Assembly (NCBI RefSeq): GCF_001713395.1
Contig: NZ_CP016452.1
Location: forward strand, 930,001 to 994,000
Origin: Sinorhizobium sp. RAC02
GTDB taxonomy: Bacteria; Pseudomonadota; Alphaproteobacteria; Rhizobiales; Rhizobiaceae
DNA length: 64,000 nucleotides
Direction of reading: 5' to 3'
The translations under genes were made by a program, and so were the position numbers. The first letter of the stretch is position 1; each line of letters opens with the position of its first letter. The notes beneath the pieces are model-generated. The model was not told the DNA's origin and made no database searches. It saw nothing but the letters and a program-made list of their open reading frames with translations. Positions 52,936 through 62,376 of the stretch are shown in pieces.

Positions 52936-54129
52936 ATGCAGGCTTCGAAGACATCCTATGACGTCATTATTGTCGGCGGTGCCGTGGTTGGCAGCGCGAC
53001 CGCCTATTTTCTGGCGACGAACCCCGATTTTACCGGCTCGGTGCTGGTGATCGAAAAGGACTGGACCTATCAGCGCTCGGCGACCGCGCTCTCGTCCAGT
53101 TCTATCCGCCACCAGTTCTCCAACGCAATCAACGTCAAGGTCTCGCAGTTCGGCACGGAGTTCATTCGCAACTTCCGGAAAAATGTCGAAGTCGATGACG
53201 ATACGCCGGAAATCGGCTTCCACGAAAACGGCTACCTCTTCCTTGCGGGCGACGCGCGTGGCGCTGACGTGCTTCGTCGCAACCACGAAACGCAGGTCTC
53301 CTGCGGCGCCGACGTGTCGTTGCTCGATCCGGAAGGGCTGGGTCGCCGCTTCCCGTGGCTTAACGTGGAGGGCCTGACGCTCGGCAGCACAGGCGAAAGC
53401 GGCGAAGGCTGGTTTGATAGCGTCGGGCTGCTGCAGGGTTTCCGCAAGAAGGCGCGCACTCTCGGTGTCGACTATATCGAGGACGAAGTCGTCGCGGTGA
53501 ACCGGGAGGGTGACCGCATTGTTTCGGTGACGACGAAGAGCGGGCAAACGGTCGCTTGTGGCACTTTGGTCAACACGTCCGGCACCAATGGCAAGCAGGT
53601 TGCGCGCATGGCCGGCCTCGACATTCCGGTCGAACCGCGCCGTCGTTCACTCTTCGTGGTGGATTGCCGCACGCCACTGGAAGGCAAGGTCGGCCTCACC
53701 ATCGATCCGTCCGGCGTCTTCTTCCGCCCCGAAGGGAAATTCTACCTGATGGGCACCTATCCTAAGCACGATCCGGAGGTCGATCCGAACGATTTTTCCG
53801 TCATGCACGACGAGTTCGAGGACGAAATCTGGCCGACGATCGCCGAACGCGTGCCGGCCTTCGAGGCGATCAAGGTGGTGAACAGTTGGGCGGGGCACTA
53901 CGACTATTGCACGCTCGATCACAACGTCATCCTCGGCCCACACACCGACGTGAAGAATTTTCTCTTCGCCAACGGCTTTTCCGGCCACGGCCTGCAGCAG
54001 TCGCCGGCAATGGGGCGCGGCCTGTCCGAACTGATCGCCTATGGCGGCTTCCGCTCGCTCGACCTCTCGCCCTTCGGCTACGAGCGCGTCGTCGCGGACC
54101 GGCCCTTCCTTGAGGACGCCGTGATCTAA
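52936..54129 (+). CDS. DAO-type FAD-dependent oxidoreductase
   Basis: A 397-residue flavoenzyme. The FAD-binding start YDVIIVGGAVVGSATAYFL, the second block ALSSSSIRHQFSNAINVKVS, and the C-terminal FLFANGFSGHGLQQSPAMGR are typical of D-amino-acid oxidase, sarcosine and glycine-oxidase relatives. It oxidises a C-N bond of an amino acid or secondary amine. ATG 52936 follows GAGGGCGACG; an earlier start overlaps the previous gene. Encoded in line with the aminotransferase and ThDP enzyme. Confidence 0.9.
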   Translation: MQASKTSYDVIIVGGAVVGSATAYFLATNPDFTGSVLVIEKDWTYQRSATALSSSSIRHQFSNAINVKVSQFGTEFIRNFRKNVEVDDDTPEIGFHENGYLFLAGDARGADVLRRNHETQVSCGADVSLLDPEGLGRRFPWLNVEGLTLGSTGESGEGWFDSVGLLQGFRKKARTLGVDYIEDEVVAVNREGDRIVSVTTKSGQTVACGTLVNTSGTNGKQVARMAGLDIPVEPRRRSLFVVDCRTPLEGKVGLTIDPSGVFFRPEGKFYLMGTYPKHDPEVDPNDFSVMHDEFEDEIWPTIAERVPAFEAIKVVNSWAGHYDYCTLDHNVILGPHTDVKNFLFANGFSGHGLQQSPAMGRGLSELIAYGGFRSLDLSPFGYERVVADRPFLEDAVI

Positions 54130-54146
54130 CGGCTCAGGAGACGAAC

Positions 54147-55832
54147 ATGACAACCGAATATGAGACACGCAGCGGCGGCCAGATCCTGGTCGACGCACTG
54201 AGGGTTCATGGCGTCGAACGGGTGTTCGGCGTGCCGGGTGAGAGCTATCTGGCGGCGCTGGATGCCTTTCACGATGCCGAGGATGCGATCGAGTTCGTCA
54301 TCTGCCGTCAGGAGGGCGGGGCGGCCTATATGGCAGAGGCCTATGGCAAGTTGACGGGCAAGCCCGGCATCTGCTTCGTCACCCGCGGGCCGGGCGCCAC
54401 CAATGCCTCTGTCGGCGTGCATACGGCGTTCCAGGATTCGACGCCGATGATCCTCTTCATCGGCCAGGTGGCGCGCGACCAGATGGAGCGCGAAGCCTTC
54501 CAGGAGATCGACTATCGCCGCATGTTCGGCCAGATGGCGAAATGGGTGGTGGAGATCGAGGATGCGGCACGCATTCCCGAACTCATCAGCCAGGCCTTCC
54601 ACCGCGCCGTCAACGGTCGTCCGGGACCGGTGGTCGTGGCGCTGCCGGAGGACATGCTGACGGATGTGGTGGCCATTGCCGATACACCGGCCTACAAACG
54701 GGTGGAAACCTATGCCGGTGAGCCACAGCTCGACGAGTTGATCGCACTGCTGGCAAAGGCGACGCGACCCATGGTCGTCGCCGGCGGCGGCGGCTGGACG
54801 CAGCAGGCGGTTGCCGATCTGCGCGCCTTCTCGGAAGCGTTTTCGCTTCCGGTCGCTGCTTCGTTCCGCTGCCAGGATCTCTTCGACAATACGCATGGGA
54901 ACTATGCGGGCGATCTTGGCCTTGCGGCCGGGCCGAAGCTGATCCAGCACGTGAAGGATTGCGACTTGCTGATCTCCATCGGCGCTCGCCTTGGCGAGAT
55001 GACGACCGGCGCCTACACGCTGATCGACATTCCTGTACCGAAGCAAACATTCGTCCATGTTCATCCCGGCGCGGAGGAACTCGGCCGCGTCTATCATGCC
55101 ACGCTCCCGATCAATGCCAGTGTAGCCGGTTTTCTGGCGCAGGCCAAAAAGCTGAAGCCTGTGGCAGCGCCAGCCTGGCGTGATTGGACGGCGGCGGCCC
55201 ATGCCGACTATCTCGAAAACATCAACCATCCGCAGGTGCCGGGGGCCGTCCAAATGGGCGAGGTCATGGAATGGTTGCGCGGCCATCTGCCGGCCGATGC
55301 CATCCTGACGACGGGCGCGGGCAACTATTCCGCCTGGGCGCATCGCTTCTACCAGTACCGCACATTCCGCACCCAGCTCGGGCCGACCAACGGCTCGATG
55401 GGCTATGGCGTGCCGGCGGCAATCGCCGCAAAAATCACAGTGCCGGAGCGCACTGTGGTCGCCTTCGCCGGCGACGGCTGCTTCCTGATGAACGGGCAGG
55501 AACTGGCCACCGCGATGCAGTATGACGCCCGCGTCATCTTCCTTGTCATCAACAACGGCATGTACGGCACGATCCGCATGCATCAGGAGCGCAACTATCC
55601 CGGTCGCGTTTCGGGCACGAGGCTCACCAACCCGGATTTTGCCGATCTCGCCCGCTCGTATGGCCTGCACGCGGAGACGGTGGAGAGGACGGAGGAATTC
55701 GCCGATGCCTTCCTGCGCTCGGAAGCCTCCGGCAAGCCGGCGCTGATCGAAATCCGCATCGACCCGGAAGCGCTGACGCCCAAGATGAGCCTGACGCAGA
55801 TCCGCGAACAGGCACTTGCAGCGGGCAAATGA
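54147..55832 (+). CDS. Thiamine-diphosphate enzyme of the acetolactate-synthase-like group
   Basis: A 561-residue ThDP enzyme. The cofactor-activating Glu is E56 in ICRQEGGAAYMAEAYG. GPGATNASVGVHTAFQDSTP, and the diphosphate motif GDGCFLMNGQELATAMQ with the Asn of VINNGMYGTI, complete the fold. Candidate reactions are decarboxylation or carboligation of a 2-oxo acid. It closes the hyu operon and may split the keto acid made by the aminotransferase or oxidase. It converges with the GntR gene 24 bases further on. Confidence 0.9.
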   Translation: MTTEYETRSGGQILVDALRVHGVERVFGVPGESYLAALDAFHDAEDAIEFVICRQEGGAAYMAEAYGKLTGKPGICFVTRGPGATNASVGVHTAFQDSTPMILFIGQVARDQMEREAFQEIDYRRMFGQMAKWVVEIEDAARIPELISQAFHRAVNGRPGPVVVALPEDMLTDVVAIADTPAYKRVETYAGEPQLDELIALLAKATRPMVVAGGGGWTQQAVADLRAFSEAFSLPVAASFRCQDLFDNTHGNYAGDLGLAAGPKLIQHVKDCDLLISIGARLGEMTTGAYTLIDIPVPKQTFVHVHPGAEELGRVYHATLPINASVAGFLAQAKKLKPVAAPAWRDWTAAAHADYLENINHPQVPGAVQMGEVMEWLRGHLPADAILTTGAGNYSAWAHRFYQYRTFRTQLGPTNGSMGYGVPAAIAAKITVPERTVVAFAGDGCFLMNGQELATAMQYDARVIFLVINNGMYGTIRMHQERNYPGRVSGTRLTNPDFADLARSYGLHAETVERTEEFADAFLRSEASGKPALIEIRIDPEALTPKMSLTQIREQALAAGK

Positions 55833-55856
55833 GACGGGCGGGCCGCGGCGCGGCGG

Positions 55857-56588
55857 TCAGTCGTCCGCTTCGCTGCCCGCCGGCTCGTCCAGCATGGCGC
55901 GGTAGCGGGTGAGGCTTTCCTCCAGATGCGCGACCAGCGCCTGTTTGGCAGCCTTGGCATCGCCCTGTGTGATCGCCGCGAGAATGCTGGCATGCTCCTT
56001 GTTGATCTTCTTCAGATAGGCATTGTAGGTGCGGCCGGATTGGCGATGCTTGAGCACCAGATCGAAGTTAATCTCGCCCATCACCGCGACAAGAAAACTC
56101 GGAAAATGCGAGTTGCGCGTGGCCTTGGCGATGGCAAGATGGAAATCGAAATCGGCGCGCGCCTCGATCTCGGGATCGTTCGTATCGAGGTTTTCGATAT
56201 AGTCGAAGGCGCGAGCGATCTCGGCCAGCGCTTCCGGCGTGCGACGCTGCGCGGCAAGCGCCACGGACTGCATCTCGACGCCGAGGCGCAGTTCGAGGAT
56301 CTGCATGGCGGAGCGGATGTCATCGATGCGGCTGATCTCGAAGTTCAGCGTCTTGACGTCCTTCTCCGTGACATAGACGCCGGCACCCTGCCGCGAAATG
56401 ACCCGGCCTGCCACCTTGAGCGAGGTGAGCGCTTCGCGAATGACCGTGCGGGAAACGCCGAACTCCTCGCAGAGCTGGGCGCTTGACGGGATCTTTTCGC
56501 CGGGCGCATAAAGTCCGCTATCGATGCGCTCGGCAAGTTTGGCGACGACGATTTCCGCGAGATTGCCGCGCTGTGTTATGATCGACAT
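55857..56588 (-). CDS. FadR-type GntR regulator with FCD domain
   Basis: A 243-residue regulator. The N-terminal winged HTH is NLAEIVVAKLAERIDSGLYAPGEKI with recognition helix VSRTVIREALTSLKVAG. The all-helical FCD domain (from about 80) carries the metal-ligand pattern DFDFHLAIAKAT and KEHASILAAI. The ATG at 56588 is preferred to an earlier one at 56627, which would lie in the operator. An operator-like sequence is 33-51 bases upstream, so autoregulation is likely. Confidence 0.9.
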   Translation of the reverse strand: MSIITQRGNLAEIVVAKLAERIDSGLYAPGEKIPSSAQLCEEFGVSRTVIREALTSLKVAGRVISRQGAGVYVTEKDVKTLNFEISRIDDIRSAMQILELRLGVEMQSVALAAQRRTPEALAEIARAFDYIENLDTNDPEIEARADFDFHLAIAKATRNSHFPSFLVAVMGEINFDLVLKHRQSGRTYNAYLKKINKEHASILAAITQGDAKAAKQALVAHLEESLTRYRAMLDEPAGSEADD

Positions 56589-56620
56589 GCCGGTCTGCCC
56601 TTCGCCCCGAAAGTTCGCAT

Positions 56621-56639
56621 TTATCACATATCATACATG
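56621..56639. promoter_or_regulatory. GntR/FCD operator upstream of its own gene
   Basis: The reverse complement reads CATGTATGATATGTGATAA, one base different from the site over the hyuA promoter through CATGTATGATAxGTGATA. It lies just upstream of the GntR start and overlaps the stop codon of the YdiJ-like gene. The match over 18 bases at two separate promoters is unlikely by chance. Confidence 0.55.
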
Positions 56640-59600
56640 GCAGGCTTCTCCAATGGCAGCGGCATTCGCCTGAAGAAGGGTGCAGATAACTTCCAGGGGA
56701 TGCGGAATGCGCCGCTCCGCCATCAGCTTTACCTGCGAACGGCAGGAATAGCCCGTCGCCATGAGCACATCTTCCGTTCCCAGCCTTGCGAGGGCGGGCT
56801 GCCAGCTCATCGCATAGAGTTTCTCCGAAAGCGCGCGGTTGCGCACCTCATGACCAAACATGCCCGCCATGCCGCAGCAGCCGGCCTCGATGACGGAAAG
56901 CTCGATGCCCAGTTTTGCGAAGACCGCACCCCATTGGCTGGCGGCCGCCGGCAGGTTGCTGCGTTCCGTGCAATGCGCCATCAGCCGATAGAGCGGTCGG
57001 TCGCCCACGGGAACGGGTGAGGGCAGCCGGTCGATCAATTGCGCCAGCCATTCCTGCGGTAGCAGGACGCGCGCACGCAGCCGTGTCGCGCCATATTCGC
57101 TGCGATAGGCGAGCGTCATCGAGGGATCGATGCCGACCAGCGCCACTCCGGTATCGGCCATACGGTCGAGCTGCCGGGCGGTCCGCCCTGCTGCTCTCTC
57201 AAAAGCGCCGAGATACCCGAGCACGTGCAGCGCCTTGCCGTTGCCAAGCGGCGGCGCGAGGAGGGGCCGAAACCCGAGGAGGACTGCGACATCGATGGCG
57301 GCGGACAGTACCTGCGGGTCGAAATGTTCGGTAAAGGCGTCGGGCACGAAGATAACCGTGCTGGCCCGTTCCTTCCCGCTCAGGCTCGCGAGTGCCTGCG
57401 GTGTTGCAATGGCGACGCTGCGGCGAAGCGAAGGGGCGGGCAGGGCAGGAAGTGCCGTCAGGCCCGCAAAGCGCATCGCCGCCCGGCCGATCGTGGAGCC
57501 GACGAAGATATTGTAGAGCGGTCGCGTTCGCGCCATCACCGGCAATATGGTTTCGATGGCAGCGACGATCGGGTCCTTCAGGGGGCGCAGGTAGCGTCCG
57601 TAGTAGAGTTCGAGGAATTTGGAACGGAAGGCGGGTACGCTCACCTTGACGGGACACTGGCCTGCGCAGGCCTTGCAGGCGAGGCAGGTATCCATCGCCG
57701 CCCGCACCTCATGGGAGAAGTCGTCGCGGTTTGCGGGGTTGAGCGAGTTCCAGGCGCGACAAGCCAGCCTTAGGGCGGCGCTCGAGCGGCGCAAGCGTTC
57801 CGCCGCCTGGCGCGGATCGACGCCTTTTTCGGCAAGCCGGCGAAGCCACTCCCGCATCAGCGAGGCGCGGCCCTTCGGTGAAAACCGTCGGTCGCGCGTC
57901 GCCTTGTAGGAAGGGCACATGAGCCCATCGGCATCGAAATCGAAACAGGCGCCGTTGCCATTGCAATAGGCTGCATTGTCGAAGGCGGCGCGGATGTCGT
58001 TGCCGATGATGCGGTCGAGGCTGCCACGCAAGGGAATGTCGTCGATCTTCGGCAGGGTGCTGCCGGCAGGCGCGACGATCTTGCCGGGATTTAGCTGGTT
58101 GAGCGGGTCGAAGGCCTGCTTGATGTCCTGCAAGCATGGATAGAGGGGGCCGAAGAAGGCCGGCACATATTCCGAGCGCACCCCCTTGCCGTGTTCGCCC
58201 CAGAGAACACCACCGTATTTTTGCGTCAGCGCGACGACGGCGTCACTGATCCGCCGTACGAGCGCAGCATGGTCTGCGCGGGTCAGATCGAGCGCAGGAC
58301 GCACATGCAGCACGCCCGCATCCACGTGGCCGAACATGCCATAGGTCAACCCTTCTCCATCGAGCAATGTCCGGAATTCGCGGATATAGGCGGCGAGATG
58401 TTCTGGCGGAACGGCGGTATCCTCGACGAAGGGCACCGGCCGGATCGGGCCTTCGACATTGCCAAGCAGGCCGACCGCCCGCTTGCGCATCGTCCAGATG
58501 GCGTCGATATCGGCCTTGCCATGCGTCGTGGTAAAGCCTTTCCGGCCGGGGAAGGCGGTTCCTTCGAGTGCCGCGCTGACGAGAGCGAGTTTCTCGGCAA
58601 GATCCCCCGAGGTGTCGGCCAGAACCTCGACAATGTTGATGCCGTTCGCCGGCCCGTCGGCATCGTCTGGAAAAAAGCCTGCGATGCGCGGCCAGACACT
58701 GTCGCCCTTCGCAAGCCGCAGGACCGTCTCGTCGATCGTCTCGACCGAGGCGACGTTGAGAGCGACGAGCGTGCGGGCGTCTTCGAGCGCGGCATTGAAA
58801 TTGTCGTAGCGGATGTTGATGAGCGCCGCGCAGGCGGGAATTGGCAACAACGCCAGTTCCGCCTCGGCGATCATCGCAAGCGTGCCTTCGGATCCGCAAA
58901 GCAAGGCGTTCAGGTCAAAAAGACCATCCCCGCGCTGGAGATGGGCGAGGTCATAGCCGGTCATGAAGCGATTGAGCTTCGGGAAAATCGCCTCGATCTG
59001 CTCGCGGTTGTCGGTCGCGATGCGAGCGAGCGTCCTGTGGATGTCGCCGATGCGGTCGCGCCGGGCCTGAAGCGCCCGCAATTCTTCTTCCCGCACGGGG
59101 CGGGAGAGGAAATCGGTGCCGTCCGTCAAAACCACGCGCAGGGCGCGGACATGGTTGCTGGTCTTTCCGTAAAGGCAGGATCCCTGGCCGCACGCATCCG
59201 TCGAGATCATACCGCCGATCGTCGCCCGGTTGGAAGTGGACAGCTCCGGCGCGAAAAACAGGCCGTAAGGTTCCAATGCCTTGTTCAACTGGTCCTTGAC
59301 GACGCCGGCGTCCACGCGTGCGGTTTGACGGACCGGATCGATCTCGATGATCCTGTTCATATGGCGCGAGCAGTCGACAACGATGCCGTTTGTCAGCGAC
59401 TGGCCATTCGTACCCGTGCCGCCGCCGCGCGGGGTAATCGTGACGCCGGAAAATTCCGACCTCGCGAGGGTCTTGGCAATGCGCTTGAGATCGTCGATGT
59501 TTTTAGGAAACAGCACGCCGGCAGGCGCCACCTGGTAGATGGAATTGTCGGTGGAATAGACAGTGCGCTCCGAAGCATCGGTGCCCACGTCACCCTCGAA

Positions 59601-59678
59601 CCCTGTGGAGGCGAGATGCTTGAAAAAGCCGGTATTGGATGTCGAAACGGCCCGGTTGGTATCGAGGCGGGGGATCAT
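56631..59678 (-). CDS. ydiJ: YdiJ-like FAD-linked oxidase with Fe-S domains (D-2-hydroxyacid dehydrogenase type)
   Basis: A 1015-residue fused protein, the usual length for YdiJ. Order: FAD-binding PCMH domain with ITPRGGGTGTNGQSLTNGIV and PELSTSNRATIGGMISTD; FAD oxidase C domain; a 4Fe-4S part including CLACKACAGQCPVKVS; then the Cys-rich CCG-type domain with VIEAGCCGMAGMFGHEV. E. coli YdiJ is known as a D-2-hydroxyglutarate dehydrogenase; this one may oxidise that or a related 2-hydroxyacid. The MIPRLDTN start (59678) matches the E. coli start; the frame is open to 59720. Its promoter region carries a GntR-type site. Confidence 0.9.
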   Translation of the reverse strand: MIPRLDTNRAVSTSNTGFFKHLASTGFEGDVGTDASERTVYSTDNSIYQVAPAGVLFPKNIDDLKRIAKTLARSEFSGVTITPRGGGTGTNGQSLTNGIVVDCSRHMNRIIEIDPVRQTARVDAGVVKDQLNKALEPYGLFFAPELSTSNRATIGGMISTDACGQGSCLYGKTSNHVRALRVVLTDGTDFLSRPVREEELRALQARRDRIGDIHRTLARIATDNREQIEAIFPKLNRFMTGYDLAHLQRGDGLFDLNALLCGSEGTLAMIAEAELALLPIPACAALINIRYDNFNAALEDARTLVALNVASVETIDETVLRLAKGDSVWPRIAGFFPDDADGPANGINIVEVLADTSGDLAEKLALVSAALEGTAFPGRKGFTTTHGKADIDAIWTMRKRAVGLLGNVEGPIRPVPFVEDTAVPPEHLAAYIREFRTLLDGEGLTYGMFGHVDAGVLHVRPALDLTRADHAALVRRISDAVVALTQKYGGVLWGEHGKGVRSEYVPAFFGPLYPCLQDIKQAFDPLNQLNPGKIVAPAGSTLPKIDDIPLRGSLDRIIGNDIRAAFDNAAYCNGNGACFDFDADGLMCPSYKATRDRRFSPKGRASLMREWLRRLAEKGVDPRQAAERLRRSSAALRLACRAWNSLNPANRDDFSHEVRAAMDTCLACKACAGQCPVKVSVPAFRSKFLELYYGRYLRPLKDPIVAAIETILPVMARTRPLYNIFVGSTIGRAAMRFAGLTALPALPAPSLRRSVAIATPQALASLSGKERASTVIFVPDAFTEHFDPQVLSAAIDVAVLLGFRPLLAPPLGNGKALHVLGYLGAFERAAGRTARQLDRMADTGVALVGIDPSMTLAYRSEYGATRLRARVLLPQEWLAQLIDRLPSPVPVGDRPLYRLMAHCTERSNLPAAASQWGAVFAKLGIELSVIEAGCCGMAGMFGHEVRNRALSEKLYAMSWQPALARLGTEDVLMATGYSCRSQVKLMAERRIPHPLEVICTLLQANAAAIGEACHV

Positions 59679-59717
59679 GGCGGATTCCAAAAACGGCTTG
59701 CGCTTCGTTGAAGTTGG

Positions 59718-59739
59718 CATATAAGTGATAACATACCAA
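59718..59739. promoter_or_regulatory. GntR/FCD operator between ydiJ-like and SDR genes
   Basis: GCATATAAGTGATAACATACC shares the exact 10-mer ATAAGTGATA (59721-59730) with the hyuA promoter site and has the same A/T-rich flanks. It sits in the divergent promoter of the YdiJ-like gene and the SDR pair. Confidence 0.5.
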
Positions 59740-59776
59740 TATGGCGGTGCAACCCGGAAAACGCGAGGTTTGAAAC

Positions 59777-60526
59777 GTGAAAAACCAGTCTGTTGTCATA
59801 GTCGGTGGCGCTTCGGGCCTCGGGCTCACGACGGCGAAGCTGATGGCCGCGCATGGCGCGACGAAGATCGGCCTCATCGATCGCAACGAGGCGTTGCTGA
59901 CATCCTCTGCAGCGGAACTGACGGCGCTCGGCGTCGAGGTGGCGACCGCGGTGGCGGATATTTCCCGTGCCGAAACGGCGCATGCCGGCTTCGATGCCGT
60001 TGCTGCCAAACTCGGCCGCGTCCATGCCCTCGTCAACAGCGCAGCAATCTACCCGCGCAAGGCCATTCTCGACATTACCGATGAAGATTGGGATCTCGAA
60101 AATGCGATCAATGTCAAAGGCACCTACCATATGATGGTCGCAGCCGTGCGCCATATGCGCCAGTTCGTGAACGCGCCGGACGTCACTGGCCGTATCGTGA
60201 ACATTACCTCGGTCGATGCGTTCAAGGCCCATCCGCAGAACGCGCATTATGCGGCGACCAAGGCGGCGGTCGTCAGCCTGACGAAATCCTTTGCGCAGGA
60301 ATGCGCCAAGGACCAGATTCTCGTGAACTCCGTAGCGCCCGCCGGCTTTGCCACCGACCGCGCCAAGGAACTCGGCTTTCTGCCGGAACTGGCGAAAGCC
60401 AGCGCGCTCGGCCGCGCCGCCGAACCGGTTGAAATGGCCGAATGGATCGTCATGATGGCATCGAGCCGGAATACCTATGCGACCGGCGAGAATGTCGTGA
60501 TCAGCGGGGGATACATCTATGTCTGA
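59777..60526 (+). CDS. Short-chain dehydrogenase/reductase
   Basis: A 249-residue SDR starting at GTG. The cofactor motif [26 protein letters not shown], the catalytic Ser in [12 protein letters not shown] and Tyr/Lys in [15 protein letters not shown] are present, ending with [13 protein letters not shown]. Its stop overlaps the next SDR start by 8 bases. It may oxidise the hydroxyl of an intermediate shared with the hyu operon, since a common operator links them. Confidence 0.9.
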   Translation: MKNQSVVIVGGASGLGLTTAKLMAAHGATKIGLIDRNEALLTSSAAELTALGVEVATAVADISRAETAHAGFDAVAAKLGRVHALVNSAAIYPRKAILDITDEDWDLENAINVKGTYHMMVAAVRHMRQFVNAPDVTGRIVNITSVDAFKAHPQNAHYAATKAAVVSLTKSFAQECAKDQILVNSVAPAGFATDRAKELGFLPELAKASALGRAAEPVEMAEWIVMMASSRNTYATGENVVISGGYIYV

Positions 60527-61262
60527 CGTCTACCGCGTCGCCGTCGTCACGGGCGCGACCAGCGGCATCGGCAAGGCCATCGTGCCGATGCTGCGCAAGC
60601 GCGGGCTTGACGTCTATGCCATCGGGCGCAACGAGGCGCAGCTAGCTGAACTGGCGAAGACAAGCGGCGCGATCCCCGTTCAGGCGGATGTACGCGATAG
60701 CGCGCGCATAGCCGACGCGCTGGCCGGCGTCGAGGTCGATATCCTCGTCAACAATGCCGGCATCCTCTCGACCCGCGCAGCCTTTCAGGACATCGACCCC
60801 GCCGAAATCGACGCGATGGTCGATATCAATCTCAAGGCGCCGATGCACCTGACGCGCATCGTCCTGCCGGGCATGGTTTCGCGCAAGCGCGGCCACCTCA
60901 TCTATATAGGCTCCAGCGGCGGCCAGGCGGCATTTCCGGGCATGGGGGCTTACGGCCCCTCGAAGGCCGGCCTCAGCCTCTTTTGCGATAACCTGCGCTG
61001 CGACCTGCTCGGAACCTCGGTCCGCGTCAGCGAGATCGTGCCCGGCCGCGTGCAGACGGCGCTGTACCGCACCTCGATCCCGGACAATCAGGCGAGCGCC
61101 GTACTCTATGACGGCTACCGTCCGATCCAGCCGGAAAACATCGCGCAGATCATCAACGACGTGATTGCGCTGCCCGTCTATGTCGATGTCGCCCGCGTCG
61201 AGGTTTTCCCGACCGACCAGGCGACCGGCGGCGGATCCATGGTAAGATTTCCGGCAAGCTGA
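60519..61262 (+). CDS. Short-chain dehydrogenase/reductase
   Basis: A 247-residue [28 protein letters not shown], the Ser in [14 protein letters not shown] and Tyr/Lys in [12 protein letters not shown] are present, as is the PGRVQTAL turn. It is related to but different from the overlapping upstream SDR, so the pair probably acts on two steps or as a heteromer. Confidence 0.9.
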   Translation: MSDVYRVAVVTGATSGIGKAIVPMLRKRGLDVYAIGRNEAQLAELAKTSGAIPVQADVRDSARIADALAGVEVDILVNNAGILSTRAAFQDIDPAEIDAMVDINLKAPMHLTRIVLPGMVSRKRGHLIYIGSSGGQAAFPGMGAYGPSKAGLSLFCDNLRCDLLGTSVRVSEIVPGRVQTALYRTSIPDNQASAVLYDGYRPIQPENIAQIINDVIALPVYVDVARVEVFPTDQATGGGSMVRFPAS

Positions 61263-61277
61263 AGTCCTGGAGGCGCC

Positions 61278-61472
61278 GTGTCCGGCAACGACGACAAGAA
61301 AACGCGGGAAGAAAAGCCGGATCTCATCAGGCACTATCGCCCGGTCGCCATCCGCTCGGTTCTCGCCGCCCATGCGATGATCCCGAGAAGGCAAGAACCC
61401 CTGCCGCCCGATCCGCCGGCAGACACGGGCTTCGCCCTACCGGCAGGCTTTCACGCGATTCCAGACGATTGA
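61278..61472 (+). CDS. Small hypothetical protein
   Basis: A 64-residue reading frame from GTG with a good CTGGAGGC ribosome site, 15 bases after the SDR stop. It is hydrophilic, charged at the N-terminus (NDDKKTREEKPDL) and Pro-rich later (EPLPPDPPADTG). No family recognised; it may be the last gene of the SDR operon or non-coding. Confidence 0.45.
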   Translation: MSGNDDKKTREEKPDLIRHYRPVAIRSVLAAHAMIPRRQEPLPPDPPADTGFALPAGFHAIPDD

Positions 61473-61699
61473 AATTTTGCCGACGCGGACACTCGATCAT
61501 ACTCTGTGCCCTATATGCATGTTCACAGCCGGCTCCAGTGGCGCGCGCCGCCAGGCGGCGTGAGTTGAATTTGGTGGCGTGGCGCGTGGCCCTGATCCAC
61601 GCACATCTGTCATTGTTTTCCTGGAAAGCGAGGCAAGGGGTTGGGGGCGGGCGATGATCTATTCGGCCACGTCCTGCTAAGGGTATCGGAAAATAGTTG
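61473..61699. other. Gene-free stretch before the TRAP remnant
   Basis: This stretch, continued by the inverted repeat up to the first degenerate TRAP codons near 61800, has no credible gene. A 62-codon frame at 61469-61657 has no ribosome site and no coding pattern. A short GC-rich self-complementary run (GCGCCGCCAGGCGGCG-like, near 61548-61560) may help terminate the SDR operon. Confidence 0.5.
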
Positions 61700-61757
61700 A
61701 CACCTTCTCATCTTGTATACTTCAGGAATATATAAAGTATGCAAGATGAGAAGGTGT
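61700..61757. repeat. 23-bp inverted repeat, one mismatch
   Basis: ACACCTTCTCATCTTGTATACTT (61700-61722) and its inverted partner (61735-61757) differ at one base and flank a 12-base AT-rich spacer. A TTGACA overlaps the left arm (61697-61702). It could be the operator or promoter of the decayed TRAP operon, or the end of a lost mobile element; it does not match an insertion-sequence end that I recognise. Confidence 0.55.
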
Positions 61758-61799
61758 ACGATGCCATTGACAGCGGAGCGACGAAACTATCCGTTCTGA

Positions 61800-62376
61800 A
61801 CGGAGAAAATCATAGGCGTGTCCCAGGTGCTCCTGCGTGGGTAGAAATTTCTGGCCGGGATTTTCATAACGGTGCTGCTGGCGCTGATCCCCGGTGAACG
61901 TCGTCACTCGTTTCGCCAAGGTGCCGACCTACTGGATCGATCAGGCTTCGATTTTCTCGTTGATCTGGTTCGGCTTCATCGGGGCATCGGTCATGACGCG
62001 GCTGCGGATCCATTTCGCCGTCACGCTCCTGTCGGATCAGTTGTCGCCCAAATGGGTCGTGCGGTTGCGCGCGCTCGCCACCGGAACATCGCTGACCTTT
62101 GCGATCGGTTTTGCGGTGGTGTGCTGGTTGTGGTTGGATCCGCTCGGCATCGCTTCCCACGGTTTTGATGCCCAGGCTTTTGCCTCGGAAACCTTCAACT
62201 TCCTCTATACCGAGCGGACCCAGACGCTGGAATGGCCGAGCTGGATCGTCAACCTGATCCTGCCGATCTTCGCTCTCACTCCCACCGTCCACAACGCTGC
62301 CAACTTGCTTGAAGACCTCGGGATCGCGCGCAAGCGCGAGCAGGCCCCGCTAACGACTGCCGAAGGAGCCGCTTGA
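61800..62376 (+). pseudogene. Decayed TRAP transporter small permease (dctQ-like)
   Basis: The body VVTRFAKVPTYWIDQASIFSL and following helices read as a DctQ-type four-helix protein from 61894 to 62376. Its first helix continues upstream in another frame as LAGIFITVLLALIP (61851-61892), so one extra base near 61890-61893 breaks the gene. In that upstream frame TAG at 61842 blocks translation further back. The start is uncertain. The 3' end overlaps the large permease start (ATGA-like), as in intact dctQM pairs. Confidence 0.8.

Noticed and set aside
61469..61657. 62-codon frame after the SDR operon
   Set aside because: No ribosome site, Arg/Cys-rich composition and no hydrophobic or domain pattern.
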